64,000 nt of DNA from Lineus longissimus (taxonomy: Eukaryota > Nemertea > Pilidiophora > Heteronemertea > Lineidae), in the NCBI RefSeq assembly GCF_910592395.1, contig NC_088311.1, positions 15,502,501 to 15,566,500 of the forward strand, written 5' to 3'. This document shows, one piece after another, positions 1 through 11,627 of this stretch. The notes beneath the pieces were generated by a model, which saw only the letters and a program-made list of their open reading frames with translations, had not been told where the DNA came from and made no database searches. Every line of letters starts with the position of its first letter. Position 1 is the stretch's first letter. The translations under genes and the position numbers were made by a program.

Positions 1-519
1 GTTGTTCGTTTGACAAGTTTGGGGAGCACGCGGTCGCCCGCCAGAAGAGTTGTACATTTTGTATGTTATGTAGCCTAATGGACTTGGTGAAGATTTGTCA
101 GACTGGACGCTGACATGGTTGAGGATTTGTTGATAAAAATTTTGATTCTTGTTTTAACTGATTGACTGGTGCGTGTTCGATTTCGGTGATTCTTTCTCAG
201 TGGACTCTAGGACTGATGGCTCATTCAGCCTGGACAGTGTTTGACTAGTTGGATTCCCGTTAACCACTTCTGTTTTGGGAGGAATTTATCTGATCCGAAA
301 AGAATCCTTCTCCCTGTCTCCCTGTGTAAGCATATTTTTTAGAGTATTCCAACCATTTACGAAAAACTCATTTCCACAAATTATATTATGGCCAATAATT
401 TCAAGCATGTAGCCCACCCCCAAAATAGGTTATCAATGAAGCTGAAACGGCCAGGGGCCATGGTGCATGCCTGTCAGAATATTGGCAACCGCTAAGAGGC
501 ACTACCTTTGTGCCATGTA
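1..519. other. No feature recognised
   Basis: I see no long open frame, terminal repeat or RNA gene here. It is the left flank of the inverted-repeat element that starts near 520. Confidence 0.5.
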
Positions 520-1322
520 CAGTCGTGTTTAAAAGTAAAAAGACACCAAATACACAGGAATATCTCCCAAACCACAAGCACTACTCAATTCATGTTTTTA
601 CCAGTTATCGATAAATACGTTGGTCATCGAACAATGCTACTTGGACAAGTTTTGGAAACAAAGAAAATCGGTAAAAAATAAAAATTTAAAGATGATTTTT
701 CCTTTTTGTAAAATCACCCAATTTCAATTTTTAATGTTGATTCATATTCGTTGATATTTATTTAGCAACTTCTCCCTATTTTTTTAATCTGAAATACACA
801 ATTTAAGCCAGTTTCCATTGCTTTTTCTGTATAATTTTGTGTCTTAATATCTCTGAATTCTTCAGCCCTAAAATTACTTCTTAAATGGCCCCTCTCCTTT
901 TGAATGAGACATCACTCTCTTGTGGGTTATTAGTAGTGGCTTAGTCATAGTCCAAGACCAAATGGGACCGTGTAAATAGTATGGTTTATCAATCTATTGG
1001 GAAAATTTAGGAAGAAAATGCAAAAAACTAAAGAAAATTGTTAATATTTCTTGATTTCTGTAATGGAATGATATTAACAATGTTTTGGGATTGTGATGCT
1101 GCAAGAAATTTTGCAATTGGATGATTTTTTCAAAAATTAGAAAAACTTCATTTTTGGGTATAATTTTTTTCCATTTCCTCTTTTTCGAAAAATTTATTTA
1201 ACAGACATTGTTCTATGACCAACATATTTATCGATAACTGGTAAAAACATGAAGTGCGTAGCCTTTGCGGTTTGGGAGATCTTCTTGTGTATTTGGTGTA
1301 TTTTTACTTTTAAACAATGCTG
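520..1322. mobile_element. Non-autonomous DNA transposon with long terminal inverted repeats
   Basis: About 120 bp at the left (520-645) recurs inverted at the right (about 1195-1322), including the stretch around ACCAGTTATCGATAAATA. Both ends begin with CAG-like sequence next to TA, which fits a Tc1/mariner-type two-base target duplication. The roughly 550 bp interior is AT-rich and has no significant reading frame, so it must be mobilised in trans if it is active. The class assignment is inference from the ends. Confidence 0.6.
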
Positions 1323-1340
1323 TGCTTCTAAGTAGGCCTA

Positions 1341-2300
1341 CAGTAGTGCCCAAAGGTTTACATATACACCAATCAACGACACAACCTTGTCTCTGTCTCT
1401 ACATTTACATACTGCTGGAGTGAAAGCCTATTTTTTACGGGAAGCCTGTGATCACATCTCTTCGTCAACTAAAAAACAGACTTTGATTAAATTAATTTCA
1501 TTTTTCGATAACATTATTTGAGAACAATGCATATTTTAGAGTGTCACAAGTTTACATACAACTACTTTACCTACAAGTTGTTTGGCCTTAAAGTAGCTAA
1601 ATATGTTGCGCAATAGCTTTTATCTTATCTCTACTACCTGTTGACCATTGTAATTACGACATAGCTCAGGGAGTGCCACTGTGGCTGTGTGGCAGTGTGC
1701 AAGGGACTGGATATCTGTTCTGGTCATTTGCCTGCCTTCAGCCACCATGGGGAAGTCAAAGGTCTGGAGTACTCTCAAGATAAGGAGACAGTCGATTATC
1801 CTCTTGCTTGAGTCTGGTAATTCACTAGCATGATGGGTAAAGGTATCGATTTACCTTTCCACCACAATAGAAACAAGGCCCTCCCATTACAGTGTTGGAG
1901 GTACAATCGGATAAAAATAATAAATGCGGGCATTACCCCCTCAAAATGAACTAATCTTTTGTATCTTTTTTTGTGTCGTCATTTCCTCTCTAGGTATTTT
2001 TCTTATACAAACCGATACCTTTAGCCACCGTGACTAGGAGCCATTTCGAAGCAGCTTGATGCGCCACGGGCGTCTGTTAAGACAATTGTGGGGAATTACA
2101 CTCAGGGACCTTTAGGAACAACAGCAACTTTACCAAAATCAGGAAGAAAGCACAAGCTGACATCCAAAGCTGATCGCACATTAGCTAGAAAGATGCACAT
2201 TAACCCCACGACCGCCAAGGAAAACCTATGTCACGAATTGGAGGCTTCAGGGACAAAGGTGTCACTGTCCACTGTTCAGAGGGTTGTGCATGAGCAGACT
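1341..2300 (+). pseudogene. Tc1-like transposase remnant (N-terminal DNA-binding part)
   Basis: The left end (TA then CAGTAGTGCCCAAAGG at 1341) has the form of a Tc1-type terminus. From 1747 a start codon opens a peptide beginning MGKSKVWSTLKIRR, and after a small insertion the homology resumes at about 2046 with ISKQLDAPRASVKTIV. It continues to SLSTVQRV near 2287. This is the paired helix-turn-helix region of Tc1 transposases. The DDE catalytic domain and the right terminus are missing because unrelated repeat sequence begins near 2300. Frame changes and the insertion mean it cannot be functional. The family assignment is confident; the exact truncation point is approximate. Confidence 0.75.
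1840..2021. mobile_element. 182-bp MITE inserted in the Tc1 remnant
   Basis: The ends AAGGTATCGATTT and AAACCGATACCTT are inverted repeats with one mismatch, flanked on both sides by TA (1838-1839, 2022-2023). Transposase-like coding sequence lies on both sides, so this insertion is younger than the Tc1 copy. TA target use suggests mobilisation by a Tc1/mariner enzyme. Confidence 0.65.
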
Positions 2301-2379
2301 AAACTACTTTTTTCTCGCATTTTTCTCGCGCATTACGTGAAAACCGGTATTTTTACCCCTCAGCCCAAATGGGCGGGCG

Positions 2380-2960
2380 GGCGGGCGTCTGCTACTTGGT
2401 TTCCGTCGATTTCTAGGAGAACGGCTTTGACAATCAATTCAATTTTTGGTATGTACATTGGGGGTGACTAGAGGAAGGTTCCTTTGAAAACGGGCTTGTT
2501 CCGATTATTAATATGGTCACCAGGGCGGCGTGCTTGAAATCGGTTTCCGTCAATTTCAAGGAGAACCGTTCGTCCGATTAAATTCATTTTAGGTATGTAC
2601 GTTGAGGGTGACTAGAGCGAGGTTCCTTTCGAAAACGGGCTCGTTCCGATTATCAATATGGCCACTAGGGCGGCGTGCTTGAAATCGGTTTCCGTCATTT
2701 CGAGGAGAACCGTTCGTCCGATCAAATTCATTTTTGGTATGTACGTTTGGGCTGACTAGAGGAAGGTTCCTTTCGAAAACCGGCTCGTTTTGATTCTCAA
2801 TATGGTCACCAGGGCAACGTGCTCGACATCGGTTTCCGTCAATTTCGAGGAGAACGGCTTGGAGGATGGAATCAATTTTTCGTGGGTGTAGGCCTAATGC
2901 AGTTTTGTAAGGGGAAGGTTCCTTTCGAAAATCAGCGCGATTCGAATTTCGATATGGCCG
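2380..2960. repeat. Tandem repeat, about 145-bp unit, four diverged copies
   Basis: The phrase GGTTTCCGTCRATTTC followed by AGGAGAACSG recurs near 2399, 2541, 2688 and 2833, a spacing of 143-147 bp. Each unit then carries a GGTATGTACGTT-like stretch and GGTTCCTTTCGAAAACSGGC. The copies differ by point changes. A diverged related sequence may lie near 61.5 kb. No coding function is visible. Confidence 0.75.
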
Positions 2961-4017
2961 CCACGCTCACATCCTCAAAATAGGTTTCCACAATTTTAAT
3001 TTCCATATGCAAACTAGCCACTCCACTAAGCCAACTTCACCATTATCTCACCTTCAACCTTAAGAGGCTGAGGGGTTATGCTCGCTTTGCGATGCTCTTT
3101 TTTTGATTTACCTACTAGAAAATTTTTCAAAAATCGCGGTTTTTTAGTGATTTGAGGGTCTGGTGTGAAATGTTTAGTTTGGGGTGGCCTCAACTGCTCG
3201 GAGCCAATCCTGCGCTAATTACTGACTTGTATTAACTAAATGAATGAGATGAGTTCGTGTAGAAAGAGGAAGGCACGGCCTTTCCAGTGGTGTACAGCAC
3301 CAATTGGTCATTCGTTAAAAAGTGCCTTAAAAACGCAATGGGTGTCATTTGCAATTGAGAGAACATCCTGCCGTCACTCACTTACGGGAAATCTGTTGAG
3401 CGTTACCTAAAAGGATACCTTGACCCTCAGCAGTCATGTCTACCACTGGCGCAAATCAACGACCATGCACCAGTCACATCAGAGCAAAATCTACCTGCAA
3501 TTTGCAATTGGTATATGGACCGCCATACTGAAAGGAGGGACACTTAGCATGGACTGTGGAAACCCTATTGGCCGTTTTGTGTGATCTCGCTAAATGGATC
3601 ATTCATGTGTGATCCCTTTAACTGGGCTATGACGGCACTTGTAAATAAACACAATGTTTTAATCCTTTTTACAGTCGTCTTTCTTTGTTGGAAGCGTGAG
3701 GTCTGGTGTAATGCATAATACCATATAGGACTAAACATGATGTTCTCACTAAGAATTACGTCATTGGAGCGTTTTCTTCAGAAAATTGTAAAGCAATCAG
3801 TCATAACTTATCGGGTTTCAGTTCCAACCTATCTCTTCTCATTCTGCATTCAAAAAATCAATTTTGACCGATTAGAATACAGTTAATTAGCTTTTAATTA
3901 GAGGTCATAATTTGAGTTGTGAACAATCATGCAGACTTTACGATGCGACATATCCGTTTCAGAGTTGGACTCTCACATCGTGTTGATGACCGCGAATATA
4001 CATGAGTTTCACGATGC
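2961..4017. other. No gene recognised; weak dispersed repeats
   Basis: The stretch at 3125-3220 resembles 61540-61620 (around GTGGCCTCAA), and the words near 3345-3375 recur near 59710-59735. These look like old dispersed repeats. No splice-supported coding sequence was found. Confidence 0.45.
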
Positions 4018-4179
4018 AATCACTATGGTAGGTGATAAAGCTTGGAACCAGTGAAACCTTGAAACCAGTGATAAACCTTGGAATCAGTCCTAAAAATGCA
4101 TTAAAACATGAAATAATGTCATTTGAACCTAAGGTGGTTACGAATCAATATTTGGAGCTTATTTTTACATGATCTGATC

Positions 4180-6607
4180 GGTAGTTGATAAAGTATGGAA
4201 TTAGTGAAACCTTGGAAACACTGATAAACCTTGGAATATTCAATGTAAACCATGGAACCACTGTGCAAATAGCGCGGGAAATCGGGTGCGTTCCTTCCAC
4301 GATTTATACCCTCCCAACTGACAGTCTGAGACAAGACCACTAATGAATATTCATAGGTTGGAGGGTCCAGGCCTATCTATTAGACGAGTGCATGTTTTTT
4401 ACTCTCAAGTACATATTTGGAGAGGTATTGAAAAAATATTTGTTGTGGCAAGTCTACAGATATAAAGAAATTATTTGATGAAAAAATTAATTTCGAATTT
4501 TGCTAATTGGGTAATAGGGGGCGTGTTTTGAGTTTTTTCTGCCAGTTGGCTGAAAAGAGTGGAAATATCAAAGTCTGTCTAATTTGTCGATTAAAAAAAA
4601 ATTTCCGTGGTCAATCACCATTTTATTTTTCACCATTTACTTGCCCGACTGTCCGGAATAACATAATCTAAATTTCAGATTCACAACACCACGCGTTCTT
4701 TGATGCGTCGCGGTCAAACATTGACAATTTAACTGCTAAAAGGCTTAAAAAATCAATTGTGGTCTTGTCTCTATTTACACTACATTTTGGGTCAATATAG
4801 TGAAAAATTTGAATGTGCTCAAATCACTCTAATTCATTTAGAATATTGTATTGCTGATGATTTAAGGTCAAAACAAGCTAAAATAATGAGAAAAAAACTT
4901 AATTTGACCCAAATAAGAGTCAACCTAACCCCGGTCTAAGTTCGGTTTCATTTTTACAAGTCTTGTTGTGTTGCCATTCATTTTGTAATTTCTTTGAAAC
5001 TACTTAGGCCTTGATTCTGAAAGTTGTGCCCTAAGCAGCAAAGATATTCCTAAATCACGTCCTAAAGTTTCAGCTCCATAGCTTGCTTATTCTGGCCAGG
5101 GCAGGTCTTTGAATTTGGTGCTGTTGGGTGCAAAATCATGACTTTTTGTCGATTTTGTCCTCTTTCGTCGCTTTGGCACAGTTGTACCACTCTTTGAAAT
5201 GTCTCTCATTTCTCCAAAAATGTCCAGATATGACTTTCCTTTGTTGGAGAGTTGTGGGATGTCATGTACATTAGTTTGAAAAAAATCTCAAAATGTTAAC
5301 CCCTGAAATGTACCTTCATTGAGACAAGACCACTAATGAATATTCATAGGTTGGAGGGTCCAGGCCTATCTATTAGACGAGTGCATGTTTTTTACTCTCA
5401 AGTACATATTTGGAGAGGTATTGAAAAAATATTTGTTGTGGCAAGTCTACAGATATAAAGAAATTATTTGATGAAAAAATTAATTTCGAATTTTGCTAAT
5501 TGGGTAATAGGGGGCGTGTTTTGAGTTTTTTCTGCCAGTTGGCTGAAAAGAGTGGAAATATCAAAGTCTGTCTAATTTGTCGATTAAAAAAAAATTTCCG
5601 TGGTCAATCACCATTTTATTTTTCACCATTTACTTGCCCGACTGTCCGGAATAACATAATCTAAATTTCAGATTCACAACACCACGCGTTCTTTGATGCG
5701 TCGCGGTCAAACATTGACAATTTAACTGCTAAAAGGCTTAAAAAATCAATTGTGGTCTTGTCTCGTCTCGTCCCAGCTGACTTTATTGATAGCAATTTGC
5801 CAGTTCGTTCAGAAGCCAACATTTTTAATGTGGAGGATGACGTCATCAATTGGCAATGCGCTGTGGTCGTTAAAATATTTTATTTCTCTTCAATGGAAGC
5901 AAAAATTAGTTTTTATGATTGTTTTGTATTCCATAGACGATAAAGTATTATGCTCGGTACTAGATGCACGAGATCATAGGACAAACACACGTGAATAAAA
6001 AAACCCGCTTCGAACTGGTGACGTCACAAAGATCTCTGCATCCCTCGATGCGTACTGGAAGATGTAAGAAATCGCTCACGGCGAAGGAAATTTTCATCCG
6101 CAAACTTCGGTAATAAACATACATGACTAGGCTTCTTTTATTCATCGTTTGTTATAAAATATCAGTCAATCATAGACAATTAGGCCTAGACATAGTCGTC
6201 AACCTTATCCATGCATAATGCATGACAGGCCCCCAACTTCCCAAGCAACTCGTCTGATCGAAAAGGCCCCGTGTGGTGGTGGCGTATTTATAAGCGGAGC
6301 GCTATTGGTCCATATTATGGGTGTGTGGTGGGCGTGTCTTCCCATATTTGGGAGATCAGTACTGTACACTGGAGGCGAGGTACAACTGGGTTGTTTTAAA
6401 ATATAGACTATTGAATCGGATATGCGACAGATTTCTAAATTACCATAAAATTCCGATCTGATCATGTAAGAATAAGCTCCAAATGTTGATTCGTAACCAC
6501 GTTAGGTTCGAATGGCATTATTTCATGTTTTTATGCATTTTTAGGACTGATTCCAAGGTTTATCACTGGTTCCAAGGTTTCACTGATTCCAAGCTTTATC
6601 AACTACC
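4180..6607 (+). mobile_element. Non-autonomous transposon copy C, nested inside copy B
   Basis: It starts GGTAGTTGATAAAG at 4180 and ends CTTTATCAACTACC at 6607. It is bracketed by the identical 10-mer TGATCTGATC (4170-4179 and 6608-6617). It is the same family as B and A, in the orientation of A and opposite to its host copy B. Its body is interrupted by the 1.4 kb direct-repeat unit at 4328-5764. The unoccupied version of that interruption can be read in copy A near 57605. Confidence 0.85.
4328..5764. mobile_element. 1437-bp unit with two identical 444-bp terminal direct repeats
   Basis: Positions 4328-4771 and 5321-5764 are 444 bp each and I found no difference by eye. Each repeat begins GAGACAAGACCAC and ends with its inverse GTGGTCTTGTCTC. 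The whole unit is flanked by GTCT (4324-4327 and 5765-5768). The 549-bp interior (4772-5320) has no convincing frame, tRNA-primer site or polypurine tract. Two readings are possible: a TRIM-like element with unusual LTR ends, or two MITE copies that moved as a composite. Near-identity of the repeats implies a recent origin under either reading. Confidence 0.75.
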
Positions 6608-7468
6608 TGATCTGATCGGAATTTGACGGTAGTTTAGAAATCAGTCGCATTCCGACTCAATAATCTATATTTTAGAACAACCCAGTCATACCTCGCCTCC
6701 AGTGTACATTAGCCTACTGATCTCCCAAATATAGGCATGCATGTCACGACACGCCCACCACACACCCATAATACGGACCAATCAGCGCTCCGCTTAGTCT
6801 ACTACGCCACCACACGAGGCCTTTTTGAATTACGGAGCGGTGTGATCATACAGGGTGATATGGAGAAGATTGACTACATCATGCAGTACCGGCTGGCACT
6901 TATCCGTAGAAACGGAGATGAAGGTTTATTACCGAAGGTTTTAGCCGGGTTTGGAGATGAAAAATGTGAATAAATTCCTAATTCGCTGTGAGCGATTTCG
7001 TACATATTCATGTACACATCGAGGGATGTAGAGATATTTTCGTGATGTAACCAGTTCTAAGCGGACACATTTTTTAGTGATTCCCGTGTGCATGTTTGTC
7101 ATATCTCCTGAGCTTTATCACAAAAGCTTACTTTTGCTTTCATCGAAGAGCAATAATTAGATATTTGCAAATGGCGGCCCGTCATGAATATAAGTTTATT
7201 TTTTAACGACAACAACACATTTCCAATGCATTCAATGATGACGTCATCCTCCACAAAAAGGTTGATTCTGGAACTACCGGCAAATTGCTATCAATAAAGT
7301 CAGCTGGGACGAGATTGGCAGTTGGGAGGGTATAAATCGTGGAAGGAACGCGCCCGATTTCACGCGGTACTTGCACAGTGATTCCACGGTTTAGTACTGA
7401 CTATTCCAAGGTTTATCACTGGTTACATGGTTTCACTAATTCCAAGCTTTATCAACTACCAATCGCTA

Positions 7469-7610
7469 TAGATCCATGCACTTGATTGGGAACAACGTTT
7501 AAGAAGACGTCGCGTCTCGTCACGTTACAGTAATGTAAAATGCATGGTGACGTGACGACGGCCAACACTACGTCATGTAAACGTTGTTACCAATCAAGTG
7601 CATGAATCTA
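7469..7610. mobile_element. 142-bp MITE with 30+ bp inverted repeats
   Basis: The ends TAGATCCATGCACTTGATTG and CAATCAAGTGCATGAATCTA are near-perfect inverted repeats extending to AACAACGTTT and AAACGTTGTT. TA lies on both outer sides. It abuts the right end of copy B so closely that the 9-bp duplication of B overlaps the MITE's TA. The interior holds several CGTCACG-type words. Confidence 0.7.
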
Positions 7611-7849
7611 TAGGAACGTTGTCAAGCTACTCTTGGCATGCGCACTGGCTGGTTGGAAGAATGCGTTTTAATATTCTCTTCGGATTGTCTAAACTTCACT
7701 TGATCTTGCGCATTGATAGCACTGCCGGAATTCTTTGCTCCACACACTTTTCAGCCAGTTTCATCAAGCCGATCTTGCCGACTTTGGATCCCAAAACTAC
7801 TGGAAGTGACTTGCAAAAATATGTTTTTCCAACCAGGAGCGTTTTGACA

Positions 7850-9572
7850 CGGCTTACTGGACTTTGCGCAACGAAACGAAACGAGCGAAATGGGGGAGCG
7901 ACCATTATGTTTTACCGCGGTACGTCAAGTTCGATACATGATGTCAGTCACCAGTATGGATGTGTTTTCCATTATCAATACGTGTTTTTAAAAATCAAAA
8001 TCATGAATTTCCTTTCCATTAGAAGAAAACGATGACGACGTTTCAGTTTAGGAGCCTAAGTTTTGTTGTCCCAATGGCCAAATTAACCCCTCGTTGGCTG
8101 AAAAGTTGATTCACCGGTCACAAATGGTCGAAAATGACCCCCAAAACTTCAGACCCCCAACCTGGTAAATATCACGGTCAGCCCACAACAAAATTTCTAT
8201 GGTTTGAAGATCTAACCCCGGGCTGTATTATCTGCCGGAAATTGATTTTCATCGGCACGTCTGGGAAAAATATATGGGGCGCTAAACTTGACCAATTCAA
8301 CTTTTTAATGCATTAGCAATTTGATAATAAATGTAGTGTGTCCCGTAACCGCTTGAGGTCTGGACTTAAAACTTTGTTTACAAATTCACACCAAATTTCG
8401 TTTCAAAATTATTCTTTGTTTGGCACCAGGGGGCGTAATGCAAAAAAACATGAAACAGACGATACAGCCAATCGTTTTGTTGATACGAATCGTTTCCTGT
8501 ATGGCCATTGTCTGAATATGATGTGAACCTGTTTACCGTTCAATGCTGCTCCCTGTGACGCTGTACCCGCAAATGTTCAATGAAAAAAATGCTGATAATG
8601 ACTTACACGGCTTGTTCGCATCATAACTGTCTTTGCGTTTGGCCTAATTTTACAACGATTACTCCCCATGTAACCACGATCTAGGATGGACAGGCTGTGT
8701 ATTATGAATAGGAAAAGTCACCTAGGGACCGTTGCGTAGAATACTTTTTTGGCGAAATATTGCGCAAAGTCCAGTAAGCCTTTTGACACCACAATGCGTA
8801 GCGCTGTGTCGTACGCGACGTTACGTCATGAAGGTTATTTATTGAAGCACTCTACTTTCGCGAGATCCATACCACGAGAGAAGGCTTACTGGAGTTTGCG
8901 CAACGAAACGAAACGAGCGAAATGGGGGAGCGACCATTATGTTTTACCCCGGTACGTCAAGTTCGATACATGGTGTCAGTCACCAGTGAGTGATGACCCA
9001 CATCCACCCAGGCAGCTGAGACACATGTCTTGTTGGACATGCCTACCGATTTTTACTAAATAAAAGCATAACTTCACTTCACACTTTTCGGGGTTGAAAA
9101 TGTACTCACGTAAATCACCAAAATTACATGCCAAATTCGCACATGACCTGTTATTTCTCAAAGCTTGGAAGCTCAAATGTCTGAATGTAATGTATGCGCG
9201 TAATGTATACTCTCAGCAAGCGAATAGTTTTGATCGTCGGTTTTTGATACGAATCATTTCCTGTATGGCCGTTACAAGCCGTTGTCTGAATATGATGTGA
9301 ACCTGTTTACCGTTCAATGCTGCTCCCTGTGACGCTGTACCCGCAAATGTTCTATGAACAAAATGCTGATAATGACTTACACGGCTTGTTCGCATCGTAA
9401 ACATAGTGGTACCCGGGTTAACTGTCTTTGCGTTTGGCCTAATTTTACAACGATTACTCCCCATGTAACCACGATCTAGGATGGACAGGCTGTGTATTAT
9501 GAATAGGAAAAGTCACCTAGGGACCGTTGCGTAGAATACTTTTTTGGCGAAATATTGCGCAAAGTCCAGTAT
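7850..9572. repeat. Local segmental duplications with a shared GCGCAAAGTCC motif
   Basis: 8481-8776 recurs at 9245-9572 in the same orientation, the second copy having about 22 extra bases around GTGGTACCCGGG. Separately, 7851-7967 recurs at about 8883-8990 (GCGAAATGGGGGAGCGACC). The words GGCTTACTGGACTTTGCGCA and their inverse TGCGCAAAGTCCAGTAAGCC sit at segment edges, suggesting inverted ends of an unclassified element that has duplicated locally. Open frames across it are interrupted and resemble no family I know. Confidence 0.6.
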
Positions 9573-9574
9573 AA

Positions 9575-10019
9575 AGCCCGAGAGAAACGATGGGTAGGAT
9601 CTCTAGTACATTTTTACGGCTGTTACGGTGAAAGATGTGTTCCAGACACATGGCATAACTCCAACACGGCCTTTTATTTGGTATCAGCCCGTTCAGCCCG
9701 TTCAAAGGCTGAACATTACCATGATGAAAAATAAACACGTTCTTTTACTCAATTTTGGAGTTTAAGTTGAATACTGCAACGCAATCTTAGAAAACGCAGC
9801 GATCTATTTATTTGCGTGGACGTATGGGCCACACCTGTATTGTGCGGCCCGCCATGGAAACCTCAATAGAAACAGTATGGCGGCACTCCAAAATCGCGAA
9901 GAAAAAAAATCGGAAAAAGAACTGTTTTTCACCTGAACAACAGCGATCCTACCTACTTGAGATTGTTAGATGGAAAAGACAATTTTGTGGAGAACAACAT
10001 GTCAGCAAATTTTGGTAAT
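9575..10019. other. No gene recognised
   Basis: Short frames only. The stretch at 9890-10019 has some coding character but no identifiable domain. Confidence 0.4.
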
Positions 10020-10028
10020 GCCAGTGAC

Positions 10029-10421
10029 GCTGAAGGGGTTATTGTCGTCCTGGGTACACATAAAGTGTACCCAGGTTCAATGTCGTACAGTGAAATTGTA
10101 CCCAGGGTCCACTTTCTATTCACAAACTGTAACCAGGTTCCGATTTAGAGACCTGTCTAGCGAAGATGACGAGGATGAGAATGAAACGTTTTCATGTCCA
10201 GCTGGAGAGTTGGTTGACTTCCTCTTCAATCATCCGAAGTTGAAATGTGTACAGCTTGTTAAAAACGTGACTTTACCGAGAACAAACTCGTGCCCAGGTC
10301 TCTAAATCGGAAGCTGGTTACAGTTTGTGACTAGAAAGTGGACCCAGGGTACAATTTCACTGTACGACATTGAACCTGGGTACACTTTATGTGTACCCAG
10401 GACGACCATAACCCCTTCAGC
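10029..10421. mobile_element. 393-bp fold-back element with 9-bp target duplication
   Basis: About 130 bp at each end (10029-10157 and about 10294-10421) are inverted repeats starting GCTGAAGGGGTTAT. Both sides carry GCCAGTGAC (10020-10028, 10422-10430). The arms contain inverted copies of GGGTACAC/GTGTACCC words. The short centre (10158-10293) is not inverted and encodes an open acidic stretch, SSEDDEDENETFSC, that looks like captured coding sequence. It could fold into a long hairpin if transcribed. Long arms plus a 9-bp duplication resemble Mutator-like fold-backs; that class is inferred. Confidence 0.8.
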
Positions 10422-10561
10422 GCCAGTGACTAAATACCCAAACAATGGCCTCACAATCGAAAACAAATTCGAAAACACCGGGTCGCCAACGATCAAGTCA
10501 CGTGATGGAAAGTAGTTCATGCGCGCTGGGTTTGTATAAATTTCAAAATAGGTTTGTATAA

Positions 10562-10855
10562 ATTCCAAAATGAAACGATGAAACGCAAAAGCACAACTAT
10601 CCCATTGAAATTCTTACTTGTAATTTAATGACTCCGACGGCATGCCAACATTTCGTCTCATCTTGAAATAGGGTGCAATTTCCATGTTTCTCCGAACCAT
10701 GACATCCCAAAAGGACTCTATATGGAACACGGTTTTAATTTTTTTCGGTTTAATCTTCAGGGAGAAGTTGTTTCAATTGAAAGTATCTAATCAGCATATT
10801 TGTAAATAGCCAGTATATATTGTTCTTTTGAAGCGGCAAATAACGGCTAAATTAT
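10562..10855 (+). repeat. Dispersed repeat, copy 1
   Basis: This stretch aligns by eye with 13548-13800. Shared words include ACATCCCAAAAGGACTCTAT and AGTATCTAATCAGCA. The two differ by many small indels, so the duplication is old. No coding potential is visible in either copy. Confidence 0.65.
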
Positions 10856-10859
10856 AATC

Positions 10860-11620
10860 AATATGAAATACAAATGTTTCTCTCTGTTGGTTATTCCTTC
10901 CACCATCCACCGAACACTCCACGTGTCCATGCCCCAAAACTCCGTGCGGAGCACGGGTAGTTGCTAGTCTATATATTGATAGTCTCTTCCCTTAACCGCT
11001 TGATGGAATCTCCTAATTTTTCGTATCTGCATGTAGATTTTACCCGTGAAGCCATTAAGCTACGTCTCCAAACCACGTTTTCAGCGCAAAATGTGGTTTT
11101 CGTGTGTTTTACGTATGAACATCGTTTTTTTTTCGTATGAACAGTTGGCCAGGTTAAGCCCGGCACCTGCGTTATAAATGCAAGATCCCCCAACAGTCCT
11201 AGGAATTCTGGTGGCCTAATAGTACACACACTGGCCTAGCACGCCAGCGACTCGAGTTTAGAACCCGCGCCGGTCAATTTTCTACCGCGGTTCTTATCAT
11301 TTTTAAGTGAATATATTAGTGCATGGCACTCTCTGTAATAAGCAGAAACTTGCAAAATATGGCTCTTCTGATCGCGGAGATTTTTTTTGCTTCATACGTA
11401 CTGTTACATTAATTTGGAGAATGGAATTCGACCACGGTTAAAGTGCATAAGTGTCCGTTAAACCAGATAAATTTTAATTTTAGGTCGAAGTAAACGACAA
11501 TGCCAGGGCGAAATGACACGCGCGCGCCGCCTGTTGTTAGTTTAATTAACAATTGTTATATAGATTCCCAGCCTCGACCACCACCAATATATACGCCAAG
11601 TGGTTACTACAAATCCGAAA
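10860..11620. other. No gene recognised
   Basis: Only short frames are present. No terminal repeats or RNA-gene boxes were seen apart from the SINE that starts at the right edge. Confidence 0.4.
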
Positions 11621-11627
11621 CGGACAA

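Larger units (their letters stand above)
4027..7460 (-). mobile_element. Non-autonomous transposon copy B (family with GGTAGTTGATAAAG ends)
   Basis: The outer ends are GGTAGGTGATAAAGC at 4027 and CTTTATCAACTACC ending at 7460. They are flanked by AATCACTAT (4018-4026) and AATCGCTAT (7461-7469), a 9-bp target duplication with one mismatch. Removing the nested copy C leaves about 1 kb homologous, in reverse orientation, to copy A at 57467-58543. Near each end a word like CCAAGGTTTATCACTGG is repeated, possibly a protein-binding array. A 9-bp duplication fits Mutator-like elements, but no transposase is present and the superfamily is inferred. A weak frame at 6860-6972 is shared with copy A and may be captured sequence. 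Confidence 0.8.

Noticed and set aside
4772-5320. LTR-retroelement interior with primer-binding site
   Set aside because: No tRNA-complementary sequence after the first repeat and no polypurine tract before the second.
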